DNA of 64,000 nucleotides, taken from Amycolatopsis sp. CA-126428. GTDB lineage: Bacteria; Actinomycetota; Actinomycetes; Mycobacteriales; Pseudonocardiaceae. The position numbers and the translations under genes are program-made. Positions 48,101 to 55,847 of the stretch are shown here, piece after piece; within the stretch, counting starts at the first letter, position 1, and each line of letters begins with the position of its first letter. The stretch is from assembly GCF_002904335.1 (NCBI RefSeq), contig NZ_PPHF01000187.1:1-64000 (forward strand), written 5' to 3'. The notes beneath the pieces were generated by a model. The model was not told the origin of the DNA and ran no database searches. It worked only from the letters and a program-made list of their open reading frames with translations.

Positions 48101-48916
48101 TTGTCCAACGGCTCGCCGAAGGCGGCTCTCGTCGGCCCGGGCGGCGCACTGCTGACCGCGGAAAACTACGGGACCGGGGCGTTCTTCCCCGCACTGAGCC
48201 AAACCGGCAGCTACGACGTGCTCGTCAACGGCGGCTCCGGAACCGGGACGGTGACCACCTGGCTGTCCGAAGAGATCGCGGCCGGCACGCTCGCCGTCGG
48301 CGGCGCCGCGAAGCCGATCAGCGTCGGCCGGGTCGGGCAGCACACCCGGCTGAAGTTCGACGGCACGGCGGGGCAACGCCTCAGCCTCGGCGTGACCAAC
48401 GCGACGGCGGGCTTCGACCAGCAGTTCTTCCGGGTGTACAAACCGGACGGCACGGCGCTGAACTACGGGGACAACACCACGGGCGCGGGCAGTGCCGCGT
48501 TCGGCGCGATGCCGGTGACGGGCACCTACGAGCTCGTGGCGGCGCCCACCAACAGCGCCACCGGCACGGTCACCCTGACCTTGTCCGGTCTCGCCGACGC
48601 GGGGACGATCACGATCGGCGGCGCCGCGGCGACGGTTTCGGTGACGCGGGCCGGCCAGGACGGCCAGGTCGCGTTCACCGGCGCCGCGGCCGACAAGCTC
48701 CGGCTGACCTTCAGCGGCAGCACGTTCCCCGGCAAGACGTTCGTGCTGACGGTGCTCAAGCCGGACGGAACGACCCTCGTGGACCGGGCGTACAAACCCG
48801 ACCAGAACCCGTACGACCTGCCCGCGCTGCCCACGGCGGGCAGCTACCGGGTGCTGCTCGATCCGGCGTCCGCGGAGACCGGCTCGATCGCGGTCGGCCT
48901 GGTCAGGACGCCATGA
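45125..48916 (+). CDS. Secreted subtilisin-like serine protease (S8) with P domain and beta repeats
   Basis: 1,263 residues from ATG 45125 (GGGGG 9 nt upstream, 29 bp after the SUKH stop). Signal peptide with NRRRLFAAGAAVAVFAGL ending AAPAQA. Inhibitor I9 propeptide about 38-115. S8 domain with YIMDTG (Asp158), GHGTHV (His193) and GTSMASPHVAG (Ser355). A P/homoB domain follows (GRKVAATARVRV to AGWNLVL). Then come two copies of the SSxDYPADGQPHG domain (46738-47320) and PPC-like repeats to the end (47330-48910). Both accessory repeat families also occur in the RHS toxin upstream, and no third gene in the window has them. Inference: it acts on the same surface or carrier as the RHS protein, possibly processing it. 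It could instead be an independent exoprotease. It is translationally coupled to the next gene. Confidence 0.93.
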   Translation: MRARVNRRRLFAAGAAVAVFAGLSAGVAAPAQAAVGQVVKPAGAKVIDGSYIVLTKPSQLAVSAAAGVLTSRYGGKAGRTYQAALHGFLFTGTAEQAAKLAADPLVERVEADAIVSGQATQPLPPWNLDRVDQRSTVLDDAFSYPDGAGAGVTAYIMDTGVRISHSEFEGRASVGFDAINDGWNGQDCSTSGHGTHVAATVGGKTYGVAKKAKLVSVRVLSCENLGATSQIIAGVDWVTQHAQRPAVVNMSLGGGQSAAEDLAVKNSIAAGITYVVAAGNDDRDACFASPADVPAAITVGASNPVDERARDWKETGGVTGGSNYGSCVDLFAPGESVKSAHNATDTATVTLRGTSMASPHVAGAVALLLSQSPGLSPAEVTNALLGRATAGVLKQDTLKTGSPNKLLYTGVPPQQVCTAANDTRQPIPDLGSVTSTIELTACGRKVAATARVRVRAEHPARGDLSIRLVTPDGTELPLKDADGTDAAADLDQTYPLPDLTTKDANGVWKLVVRDNFGFDEGALAGWNLVLAEPAVALPVVSSAAYPSDNQPHGGAGVAGTFTFKPGSPVPVAKYSYQLDTEAQPREVTAVNGEASVTVTPGSAGRRTLTVRAFNAVGEPSAPVPYDFVVADVAPPATPLVSSFDYPADGHPSGGTGLTGTFTFKPGGTEPVDKYVYQLDSDSQPVEVTGTGEVSVGVTPNSSGVRTLTVRAAKGGSQSAPATYTFTVAGAADVVDGGTIVADGAAANPAIPADKVLRLKFDATAGDKVGIGVPSNSLTTSARLWLVDPGGRSFTVETNNGPTYLAAGLGRDVTLPALRTTGTYQVFVDPDGTGTGAVTVQLSKSIAGTTDTASAGFAYSRSRSGQFVDLGFDGAQDTWYDIGVTDQPGLTYLMVYVFDPSGARVGNPLVITAGSADRLRIPVAGRYRLVVGQYFGESTGSGKLWLSAEVVAGDISATGAGKALTLSRPGQQARLRFDGTQGQRLGVGFAGAALSNGSPKAALVGPGGALLTAENYGTGAFFPALSQTGSYDVLVNGGSGTGTVTTWLSEEIAAGTLAVGGAAKPISVGRVGQHTRLKFDGTAGQRLSLGVTNATAGFDQQFFRVYKPDGTALNYGDNTTGAGSAAFGAMPVTGTYELVAAPTNSATGTVTLTLSGLADAGTITIGGAAATVSVTRAGQDGQVAFTGAAADKLRLTFSGSTFPGKTFVLTVLKPDGTTLVDRAYKPDQNPYDLPALPTAGSYRVLLDPASAETGSIAVGLVRTP

Positions 48917-49968
48917 CACCCCACCGCCTCGGCCGGCGGTCGTTCCTGGCCGCAGTGGGGGCGGCGGGCCTCGCCGGCTGCGCGGGCCAGCCTCCACCGC
49001 GGCCACCCCGGCCGGTGCCGGGCCAGCCTGGCGTGGTGACGCCCGCGCGCTCGAAGACGGCGCTCGCGGCGTTCGACGTGACCACGCGGGACCGGAACGG
49101 CCTGGCCGAAACCCTGCGGGCGTGCGCCTCACCGGTCCCGGACACCACGACGACGGTCGCCGTGGGCGCGTCCCTGTTCGACGGCCGGTTCGGTCTCGAG
49201 CGTCCGCGCCACCTGACGTCGATGCCGTCGTTCCGCAACGACGTGCTGGATCCCCGGTGGTGCCACGGGGATCTGCTCGTCCAGGTGAGCGCGGACAGCC
49301 AGGAGGCGCTCGACGCGGCGCTGGCCCGCCGGATTCCGGGTGTGACCCCGCGCTGGCAGCTGACCGGTTTCCACCCGGACGGCGAATCCCGCAACCTGTT
49401 CGGTTTCCGCGAAGGAGCGGGAAACCCCGACGTCACGGACGCCCGCGCCATGGAGAAGTACGTGTGGGTCCAGCCGGGCGACGACGAACCCGCCTGGTGC
49501 ACGGGCGGGACGTACCAGGTGGTCCGCCTCATCCGGCTCGCGATGCCGATCTGGGACGCAGAGCCGATACCGGTACAGGAACGCGTGTTCGGCCGCCGAA
49601 AGTCCTCCGGCGCGCCTTTGGGCCAGGTGGATGAAAGCGCGAAGCCCGACTTCGCCGGCGACCCCCAGGGCGGCGTCATCGCCCTCGACGCGCACATCCG
49701 CCGAGCCAACCCGCGGACGCCGGAGAGTGAAGCGCACCGGATCTTGCGCCGCGGCCACTCGTACCGCCGTTCGGGCGAGGACGTCGGCCAGATCTTCGTC
49801 TGCTACCAGCGCAACCTGGAGTCGGGCTTCGCGACCATCCAACGTCGCCTCGCCGGGGAGGCATTGGAGAAGTACACCCTGCCATTTGGCGGAGGTTACT
49901 TCTTCGTCCTCCCGGCGAGTACGGGCGCGGGCGGCGACTACCTCGGGCGCACGATGCTGACCACCTGA
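48913..49968 (+). CDS. Tat-exported DyP-type heme peroxidase (lipoprotein-like)
   Basis: 351 residues; ATG overlaps the protease stop (ATGA). The N-terminus GRRSFLAAVGAAGLAGCAG is a twin-arginine signal with a possible lipobox Cys, so the folded, heme-loaded enzyme is exported and may be membrane-anchored. DyP markers: GFREGAGNPD, DAHIRRANPR (proximal His region) and HRILRRGHSYRR, then YQRNLESGFATIQRRL. The usual distal motif GxxDG reads GFREG here, with Glu167 where Asp is expected. The family oxidises dyes, phenolics or porphyrin-type substrates with H2O2 and includes EfeB, but no EfeU or EfeO partner is present. Coupling to the protease suggests joint export. Confidence 0.9.
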   Translation: MTPHRLGRRSFLAAVGAAGLAGCAGQPPPRPPRPVPGQPGVVTPARSKTALAAFDVTTRDRNGLAETLRACASPVPDTTTTVAVGASLFDGRFGLERPRHLTSMPSFRNDVLDPRWCHGDLLVQVSADSQEALDAALARRIPGVTPRWQLTGFHPDGESRNLFGFREGAGNPDVTDARAMEKYVWVQPGDDEPAWCTGGTYQVVRLIRLAMPIWDAEPIPVQERVFGRRKSSGAPLGQVDESAKPDFAGDPQGGVIALDAHIRRANPRTPESEAHRILRRGHSYRRSGEDVGQIFVCYQRNLESGFATIQRRLAGEALEKYTLPFGGGYFFVLPASTGAGGDYLGRTMLTT

Positions 49969-50041
49969 ACGGACCCGAATCGGCTGCTTTGGCGCCATGC
50001 GCAGATGCCCGGGTCTGCCGTGGTTGGCCGGGGTTGGCAAT

Positions 50042-50566
50042 TCATGCCGATCCATCAGTGGCCGGCGTGTCCACTTCCGTGTGTTCATGCTGAAGCAGAA
50101 CGGTGCGGCCAGTAGGGATTGCCGTGAGACGGGTCTTGATGCTCGACACGTGAACACGGACAGTATTGGCGAAGCGCAACCGATCGGCATCGATGGTGTC
50201 GAGGGCTGCCGCCCAGCTTTCTTCGGTCATCTCGCCGCGATTTATTCGTGCGTTTTGCTTCCAGAAAGTCTTGTCCATGCTCAGGGCTGCCTCGACAACC
50301 TCTGGCTCGCCGACAAGCCAGATCGCGGCAAGCGCTTGGTTCCATGTCACCCAGTCGATCGGTACGCCGCGTCTCCACTTGGCGGCCATGGCGTGGTATA
50401 CCCTCGTCGACTCGGAAAGAATATCGGCGCAGACGTCGATTTGCTTACTTCGATTCCACAGACGCCGCTGCGTGCGCCCGGAAAGTACGGATCCCACGAA
50501 GACGCCTATCAAGGTGATCAACGCGCCTGCTGCACTCGAAGTCGCAATCTGCAACGGAAATGGCAT
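50042..50566 (-). CDS. Small membrane-anchored protein of unknown function
   Basis: 174 residues from ATG 50566, which has GGAGGAGAG just upstream. This strong ribosome site decides the start over a long in-frame extension. One transmembrane segment near the N-terminus (TSSAAGALITLIGVFVGSVLSG) is followed by a cytosolic helical region with several Trp and Lys/Arg (WNRSKQIDVCADILSES, KWRRGVPIDWVTWNQALAAI). No recognised domain. Codon use is less GC-extreme than in neighbouring genes. It faces the NTPase remnant. Together they look like a small accessory island. Confidence 0.7.
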   Translation of the reverse strand: MPFPLQIATSSAAGALITLIGVFVGSVLSGRTQRRLWNRSKQIDVCADILSESTRVYHAMAAKWRRGVPIDWVTWNQALAAIWLVGEPEVVEAALSMDKTFWKQNARINRGEMTEESWAAALDTIDADRLRFANTVRVHVSSIKTRLTAIPTGRTVLLQHEHTEVDTPATDGSA

Positions 50567-50689
50567 GTTCTCTCCTCCGTGTCGGCGCGCGAGCGCCCCG
50601 CCGCCGACAAAACTCGCCGACTTCCTCCAACACCGCGGAGGCACTGGTGACTTGTCTCCTCGGACAACGCTGCTGCCGGCTGATACTGC

Positions 50690-51510
50690 CAGTGAGCTTG
50701 CGGCACCGCGGACCACGGTGGCCGACGAGAGCAGAGCGTCACCACCGAGCGGATCGTGCTCACCGACGCTTACGAGCGGTTGGAACGCATGATCCGCGAG
50801 CGCAGCGACGGCAGTTTCGGGATCGCCGGGCCGCGTGGCGTCGGCAAGTCGACGCTCGTGCGGTTCTTCGCCACCACGCGCGGAGTGCGCGGCCTGCCCG
50901 ACGACGAAGAGCACGAGCGGGCGACCCGGAATCGGCCGCGTCTCGGTGTGGTCGTTTCGGCGCCGGTGGCTTACCAGCCCCGTGACTTCGTCCTGCACCT
51001 CTACGCCGAGCTGTGCAAACGGGTGATCGGCGGCGACGGCCCGGCCGCCGGGCCGGGGAACGAGCCCGAACCCCGGTTCGCCGGGATGTCGCTGCGCTGG
51101 GCCCAGGTGTGGCTGATGGTGCTGGGTGGCGGCGCGCTGGCTGTCACGGCCGGGCTGCCGGCCCTCGTGGGTCTCCGCGGGCCGCTGTGGGTCGCGCATC
51201 CGTTCGTGGCACGCTTCGGTTGCCGGCCCGGCGCAAAGACCGGGTGTGGCCGGCGGTGGCCCTCACCGCGCTGGTGGTCGACGGGCTGATCATGGTCACC
51301 GCCGGGGATGGCTGGGTGGGCCCCACCTGGCAGCTGCTGGGGGCGGTGGCAGGCGCGCTGATCGGCATCCCGGCGTTCGTGCTGGCCGGCAGGCTTCGTG
51401 ACCTGTTGTCCCGGATGGACTTTCCGACGAGTTACCCCTCTCCGCGGAGGGGCAGCTGCGCGAGCTGGCGGTCGAACGGCTGCGCGGGATCCGATACCAG
51501 CAGAGCTTTT
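50690..51510 (+). pseudogene. Broken P-loop NTPase gene (N-terminal ATPase and membrane part)
   Basis: A Walker A motif (GIAGPRGVGKSTLVRFF) appears at about 50816-50866 after a typical entry (TTERIVLTDAYERLERMI), as in membrane-linked P-loop/STAND-like ATPases. The protein reads in one frame to about 51220 and includes a hydrophobic segment (VWLMVLGGGALAVTAGLPALV). It continues in a second frame (RRKDRVWPAVALTALVVDGLIM, a second membrane segment, GRLRDLLSRMDF) to about 51430. It then continues in a third frame (PLSAEGQLRELAVERL) to about 51510. At least two indels therefore separate the parts. The 5' end also lacks a normal start with a ribosome site. It is decaying unless assembly errors are responsible. 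Confidence 0.7.
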
Positions 51511-52126
51511 CGCACGAGAGGTCGATGTCTTCGACAGCGCTTTCGACGACGTGCTTGCCGTGCGTCTGCTGGACATGCGGAGTTCGCGGAAGATCGTCTA
51601 CGGGCTCTTGCTCGGCTGGACGAAGCCGTTCGTCGGCCTGTGTTACGTCCTTTCCGGCGGACTCGCCCGCGACCTGCGGCGCAGCGCGCGGGAACTCGTG
51701 TCCCACCGCGGCAAAGGCGACGAAATCGAGCTCGGCGCGGCCGCGCTCGCCATGTGCCGCCACGAGGCGGAAGCGCGGGCCGACGCGATCCGGCACGAGC
51801 TGATGCGGGACCCGTTCGACGCCCTGAACATCGACCTGCTCGCCAAGGTCGCGGACCTCACGCCCGCCGAAGCGACGGTTCCGTCGCTGCTGAAGTGGCA
51901 CGACGGGCTGACGTCGTGGGCACCCGCGGTGGCGCCGGGGGAGCCGATCCCGGCGGCGGTCCGCCTCGGGAGCGAGCTGGCAGCGTTACTGCTCTTCGCC
52001 GCGACAGTGCTGGAGGTCTTCGACCCGGCCGAGGTCACCGAGCGTATCCGCGAAAAGCGGAAAAACCCGGCGGCGGCGCGAAATGCCTGTCGACGTTGGG
52101 CACGGCGCGGCGGTCACTCGCGTTGA
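51398..52126 (+). pseudogene. C-terminal remnant downstream of the broken NTPase, hypothetical
   Basis: The open frame gives 242 codons, but only the part from about 51500 (REVDVFDSAFDDVLAVRLL onward) looks like natural protein. The first 35 codons are an out-of-frame reading of the NTPase segment. The remainder has a membrane-like patch (KIVYGLLLGWTKPFVGLCYVL), a charged helical region (HRGKGDEIELGAAALAMCRHEAEARADAIRHELM when read through) and a Leu/Ala-rich end. It may be the C-terminal half of the same NTPase or part of a second fused gene. No family recognised. Confidence 0.45.
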
Positions 52127-52195
52127 GCCCCGGGATTTCGATGGCGCATACCCGGCTTTTCCGGACGGCCTGGAACCTGAGCTCATGAGTTTTGC

Positions 52196-52957
52196 TCAGG
52201 AGATCTTGCGGCGGTAGGCCGCGGTGGCGAAGACGTAGGCGACGACGAGGATCCCGGCGCACCAGCCAAGGGCGCTCCAGATGTCGCCGCCGACCGGCGC
52301 CTGCGTGAACAGGGCCCGGATCGTGTTGACGATCGACGTCACCGGCTGGTGTTCGGCGAACCAGCGCACCGGCCCGGGCATCGTGCCGGTGGGAACGAAC
52401 GCCGAGCTGAGGAACGGCAGGAAGATCAGCGGGTAGGAGAACGCGCCGCCACCCTCTGCGGTCTTCGCGGTGAGGCCGGCGATCAGCGCGATCCAGGTCA
52501 GGGCCAGGGTGAACAGCAGCAGGATGCCGGTCACCTCGAGCCAGGCCAGGACGCCGGCGCTCGAGCGGAAGCCCATGAGCAGCGCCACGCCGACGACGAT
52601 CACGAGCGAGATCAGGTTGGCGACCAGCGAGGTCAGCACGTGGGCCCACAGCACGGCCGAACGCGTGATCGGCATCGAGTGGAAGCGCTCGAAGATCCCG
52701 CTCTTGAGGTCGGTGAACAGCCGCAGCGCGGTGTAGGCGATGCCCGAAGCGATCGTGATCAGCAGGATGCCCGGCAGCATGTAGTCCACATAGGAGGCCG
52801 ATCCGGTGTGGATCGCGCCGCCGAAGACGTAGACGAACATCAGCATCATGGCGACCGGCGTGACGACGGTCGTGATGATGGTGTCCAGGCTGCGGGTGAC
52901 GTGGCGCAACGACCGTCCCAAGAGGACGCCTGCGTCACCGAAAGCGTGCGGGGTCAT
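52196..52957 (-). CDS. ABC-2 type permease, DrrB-like
   Basis: 253 residues with six predicted membrane spans. Characteristic DrrB text: FVYVFGGAIHTGSASYVDYMLPGILL, FERFHSMPITRSAVLWAHVL and PLIFLPFLSSAFVPTGTMPGPVRWFAEHQPVT. The ATG at 52957 overlaps the stop of the ATPase gene by 4 bp (ATGA on the minus strand). With its ATPase it forms an efflux transporter of the daunorubicin-resistance type, exporting hydrophobic drugs or lipids. The link to the polyketide 20 kb away is possible but unproven. Confidence 0.93.
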   Translation of the reverse strand: MTPHAFGDAGVLLGRSLRHVTRSLDTIITTVVTPVAMMLMFVYVFGGAIHTGSASYVDYMLPGILLITIASGIAYTALRLFTDLKSGIFERFHSMPITRSAVLWAHVLTSLVANLISLVIVVGVALLMGFRSSAGVLAWLEVTGILLLFTLALTWIALIAGLTAKTAEGGGAFSYPLIFLPFLSSAFVPTGTMPGPVRWFAEHQPVTSIVNTIRALFTQAPVGGDIWSALGWCAGILVVAYVFATAAYRRKIS

Positions 52958-53718
52958 CGGTTCTCGCCTTCCGTGCGGGTGCCGACGACGGCGAAGTAGA
53001 CGTCTTCGAGGGTCGGCTGTTTCTCGACGTATTCGACCTGGGCGGGCGGGAGGAGCTGCTTGAGTTCGGCGAGGGTGCCGTTCACGATGATCCGGCCCTC
53101 GTGCAGGATCGCGATCCGGTCGGCGAGCTGTTCGGCCTCGTCCAGGTACTGGGTGGTCAGCAGCACCGTCGTGCCGCGGGCGGCGAGGCCCTTCACCGCG
53201 GCCCAGACCTCGATGCGGGCCTCGGGGTCGAGGCCGGTGGTCGGCTCGTCGAGGAAGATCACCGGGGGATCGCCGATGAGGCTCATGGCGATGTCCAGGC
53301 GGCGGCGCATGCCTCCGGAGTACGTCGACACCTTCCGCGCGCCCGCGCCGGTCAGGGAAAAGCGGGCCAGCAGGTCGTCGGCGATCTTGCCGGGCTCTTC
53401 CAGGCGCCGGAGTTTGGCGATGAGGACGAGGTTCTCCCGGCCGCTGAGGATTTCGTCGACGGCGGCGAACTGGCCGGTGAGGCTGATCGCCGCCCGCACG
53501 TCGCCGGCCTGGGTGACGACGTCGAAGCCGTTGATCGCGGCGGTCCCGGCGTCCGGCTTCAGCAGCGTGGCCAGGATCCGCACGGCGGTGGTCTTGCCGG
53601 CGCCGTTCGAGCCGAGCAGGGCGAAGATGCTGCCTCGCGCCACGTCGAAGTCGACGCCGCGCAGGACGTGCAGCTCCTGGTACCACTTCTCGAGGCCGCG
53701 AACTCGGATGGCGGTCAT
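52954..53718 (-). CDS. ABC transporter ATPase, DrrA-like
   Basis: 254 residues. Walker A GSNGAGKTT, signature YSGGMRRRLDIAMSL, Walker B VIFLDEPTTGLDPEA and the switch TTQYLDEAEQLADRIA, all as in DrrA antibiotic-resistance ATPases. It is shorter than many DrrA proteins at the C-terminus. It is transcribed with the permease gene and diverges from a PadR regulator gene. The shared 91-bp promoter region holds an AT-rich palindrome, so PadR very likely represses this pair. Confidence 0.95.
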   Translation of the reverse strand: MTAIRVRGLEKWYQELHVLRGVDFDVARGSIFALLGSNGAGKTTAVRILATLLKPDAGTAAINGFDVVTQAGDVRAAISLTGQFAAVDEILSGRENLVLIAKLRRLEEPGKIADDLLARFSLTGAGARKVSTYSGGMRRRLDIAMSLIGDPPVIFLDEPTTGLDPEARIEVWAAVKGLAARGTTVLLTTQYLDEAEQLADRIAILHEGRIIVNGTLAELKQLLPPAQVEYVEKQPTLEDVYFAVVGTRTEGENR

Positions 53719-53738
53719 CGGTCATCCCCCTTGTCGAG

Positions 53739-53782
53739 CTAGTAAGTGGTGCTGAGTACTGGTATATAGTAGTACTGACTAG
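53739..53782. promoter_or_regulatory. PadR operator and divergent promoters
   Basis: AGTACT occurs at 53755-53760 and 53771-53776 around GGTATATAGT, with outer CTAGT (53739-53743) and ACTAG (53778-53782) also inverted. The A/T-rich centre offers TATAGT (53765-53770) as a -10 for the plus strand and TACTAT (53772-53767) for the minus strand. This layout suits control of both the DrrAB pair and the PadR operon by PadR. Confidence 0.6.
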
Positions 53783-53809
53783 TGGCGCCAGAGCAAGCCC
53801 GGAGGAGCG

Positions 53810-54136
53810 ATGGACGACCTGACCGAGATGCTGAAGGGCACGCTCGAAGGCTGCGTGCTCGAGATCATCGGCGGCGAGGAGACCTACGGCTACGCGATCA
53901 CGCGCCGGCTGAACGACCTCGGTTTCGGCGACGTCGTCGAGGGGACGGTGTACACGATCTTGTTGCGGCTGGAGAAGAACGAGCTCGTCCAGGTGACGAA
54001 GCGGGCGTCCGAGAAGGGACCGCCGCGCAAGTTCTACCGGCTCAACGACGCGGGTCGCGAAGAACTCGCCCGGTTCTGGGCGAAGTGGCAGTACGTCTCG
54101 TCGCGCATCGACAAACTGAAGGAGGGCGGGGAATGA
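53810..54136 (+). CDS. PadR-family transcriptional regulator
   Basis: 108 residues, the classic small PadR (subfamily with a short C-terminal dimer helix). Start ATG 53810 with GGAGGAG close upstream. Winged-helix text: LEGCVLEIIGGEETYGYAI, VVEGTVYTILLRLEKNELV and GPPRKFYRLNDAGREELARFW. PadR proteins sense drugs or phenolics and repress nearby efflux genes. Here it is divergent from one DrrAB pair and upstream of DUF1048 genes and a second pair. It overlaps the next gene by 4 bp. Confidence 0.95.
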   Translation: MDDLTEMLKGTLEGCVLEIIGGEETYGYAITRRLNDLGFGDVVEGTVYTILLRLEKNELVQVTKRASEKGPPRKFYRLNDAGREELARFWAKWQYVSSRIDKLKEGGE

Positions 54137-54489
54137 ACATCTGGGAGACTCTCACCGGCAGTGACATGACCCGGGAATACCAGGCGTTCGACGCCCGGGC
54201 CGGGGCCTTACCGGACGATTACCGGACGGCGTGGGAGCAGATCAAGGAACACCTGCTCCCGTACGGAAGCTTCACCGGACGCAATCTGATGCCGATCCTC
54301 GACGGCGCACTGGGCCTGCTCGAAGAAACCGCGGCGGAGGGCCAGAGCGTCCAGGACGCGCTGGGCGAGGACATCCCGGGCTTCTGCGCGGCGCTGGCCG
54401 GCGAGGAAGGGGCCCGCGATTTCCGCGACCGGTGGCGAGCGCAGCTGAACCGGAACGTCGCGAAAAAACTGGGCCGGCTGGGAGGCTGA
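54133..54489 (+). CDS. DUF1048 protein
   Basis: 118 residues; ATG overlaps the PadR stop (ATGA). Helical, DUF1048-like, with RTAWEQIKEHLLPYGSFTG and LGEDIPGFCAALAGEEGARDFRDRW. DUF1048 proteins commonly follow PadR genes and are sometimes fused to them. Their function is unknown and a partner role in PadR sensing or transport control is plausible. No signal peptide or membrane segment. Confidence 0.9.
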   Translation: MNIWETLTGSDMTREYQAFDARAGALPDDYRTAWEQIKEHLLPYGSFTGRNLMPILDGALGLLEETAAEGQSVQDALGEDIPGFCAALAGEEGARDFRDRWRAQLNRNVAKKLGRLGG

Positions 54490-54490
54490 C

Positions 54491-54799
54491 ATGGGGATCC
54501 AGGACATCATCGAAGGCAAGAAGCAGTGGCGGGCGCACATGGCCCGGGTCAAGGCCCTCCCGCCGGACTACCAGATCGTCTACAAAGAGATGCAGAAGTA
54601 CCTGTTCAAGGTCGGTCCGGTCGACCTGCTCGAGGGGAACCTGCTTCCGGGGATCGTCGACTTCTTCGAGGAGAGCGCCGCGACCGGCCGGGGAGTCCTG
54701 GCGGTGATCGGCGAGGACGTCGCCGCCTTCTGCGACGAGCTGATCAAGGATTCCCGGACCTACGCCGACGTCTACCAGGAGTCGATCAACGGCAAGTAG
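54491..54799 (+). CDS. DUF1048 protein (second copy)
   Basis: 102 residues, starting 1 bp after the previous stop. It shares the pattern of the first copy (PDYQIVYKEMQKYLFKVGP..DLLEGNLLPGIVDFFEE..VIGEDVAAFCDELIKD), so the two are tandem paralogues, perhaps working as a heterodimer. The N-terminus IQDIIEGKKQWRAHMARVKALP is typical of DUF1048. Co-transcribed with PadR. Confidence 0.9.
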   Translation: MGIQDIIEGKKQWRAHMARVKALPPDYQIVYKEMQKYLFKVGPVDLLEGNLLPGIVDFFEESAATGRGVLAVIGEDVAAFCDELIKDSRTYADVYQESINGK

Positions 54800-54899
54800 C
54801 CGGCCGGGCGGAAAGCGGCTTGAAACCAGGCTGAAACTCAGGTCGCGCACTCTCGTCGCAGCCGTGACCGCCGAGGTCACGGCGGACGAGAGGAGAACC

Positions 54900-55847
54900 G
54901 TGACCACCCCGGCGATAGCGGCCAGCGGGCTGCGCAAGTCCTTCGGTGACCAGGTCGTGCTCGGCGGCATCGACCTGCAGGTCCCCGAAGGCACGATCTT
55001 CGCCCTGCTCGGGCCCAACGGCGCGGGCAAGACGACCGTCGTGCGGATCCTGTCCACCCTGATCCACGCCGACGGCGGACAGGCCTCGGTCGCCGGGCGC
55101 GACGTGGCCGCCGACCCGGACGGCGTTCGCGCCGCGATCGGCGTCACCGGGCAGTTCTCGGCGGTCGACAACCTGCTGACCGGCGAGGAGAACCTGCTGC
55201 TGATGGCCGACCTGCACCACCTCGGCCGCGCCGAAGGCCGGCGGAAGGCGGCCGGCCTGCTCGAGCGGTTCGACCTCGTCGAGTCCGCGGGCAAGCTGGT
55301 CTCGGCCTACTCGGGCGGGATGCGGCGGCGGCTCGACCTGGCGATGACGCTCACCGGCGAGCCGCGTGTCCTCTTCCTCGACGAGCCGACGACCGGGCTC
55401 GACCCGCGCAGCCGGCACACGATGTGGCGGATCATCCGCGACCTCGTCGCGGGCGGCGTGACCGTTTTCCTGACGACGCAGTACCTGGACGAGGCCGACG
55501 AGCTGGCCGGCCGGGTCGCGGTGCTCGACCACGGGCGGGTGGTCGCCGAAGGCACGCCCGACGAGCTGAAGCGGCGGGTTCCCGGCGGGCACGTCCGGCT
55601 GCAGTTCGCCGATGCCGAAAGCCTGGACGCGGCCGCCCGGGCGCTCGGCGAGGGCACCCGGGACGAGTCCGCGCTGGTGCTGCAGGTGCCGGGTGACGGC
55701 GGGGTCCGTTCGTTGCGCGGGCTGCTCGACCGCTTGGACGCTGCCGCTGTCGACGTCGGCAGCCTGTCGGTGCACACCCCGGATCTCGATGACGTCTTCT
55801 TCGCGCTCACCGGCCACCCCACCACCGAGGAGGAACCTGTTCGATGA
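54900..55847 (+). CDS. ABC transporter ATPase, DrrA-like (second system)
   Basis: 315 residues from GTG 54900 (AGGAG 4 nt upstream); a GTG 36 bp earlier is in frame but lacks a better ribosome site. Walker A GPNGAGKTT, signature YSGGMRRRLDLAMTL, Walker B VLFLDEPTTGLDPRS, and the longer DrrA C-terminal domain (LQFADAESLDAAARAL to TPDLDDVFFALTGH), which the first ATPase lacks. It is 100 bp after the second DUF1048 gene and overlaps its permease gene by 4 bp. Together these form a second drug or lipid exporter. Confidence 0.95.
   Translation: MTTPAIAASGLRKSFGDQVVLGGIDLQVPEGTIFALLGPNGAGKTTVVRILSTLIHADGGQASVAGRDVAADPDGVRAAIGVTGQFSAVDNLLTGEENLLLMADLHHLGRAEGRRKAAGLLERFDLVESAGKLVSAYSGGMRRRLDLAMTLTGEPRVLFLDEPTTGLDPRSRHTMWRIIRDLVAGGVTVFLTTQYLDEADELAGRVAVLDHGRVVAEGTPDELKRRVPGGHVRLQFADAESLDAAARALGEGTRDESALVLQVPGDGGVRSLRGLLDRLDAAAVDVGSLSVHTPDLDDVFFALTGHPTTEEEPVR

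Noticed and set aside
52176..52200. 7-bp inverted repeat (CCTGAGC / GCTCAGG) as terminator of the first DrrAB operon
   Set aside because: The stem is short, overlaps the stop codon, and has no T tract on the minus strand.
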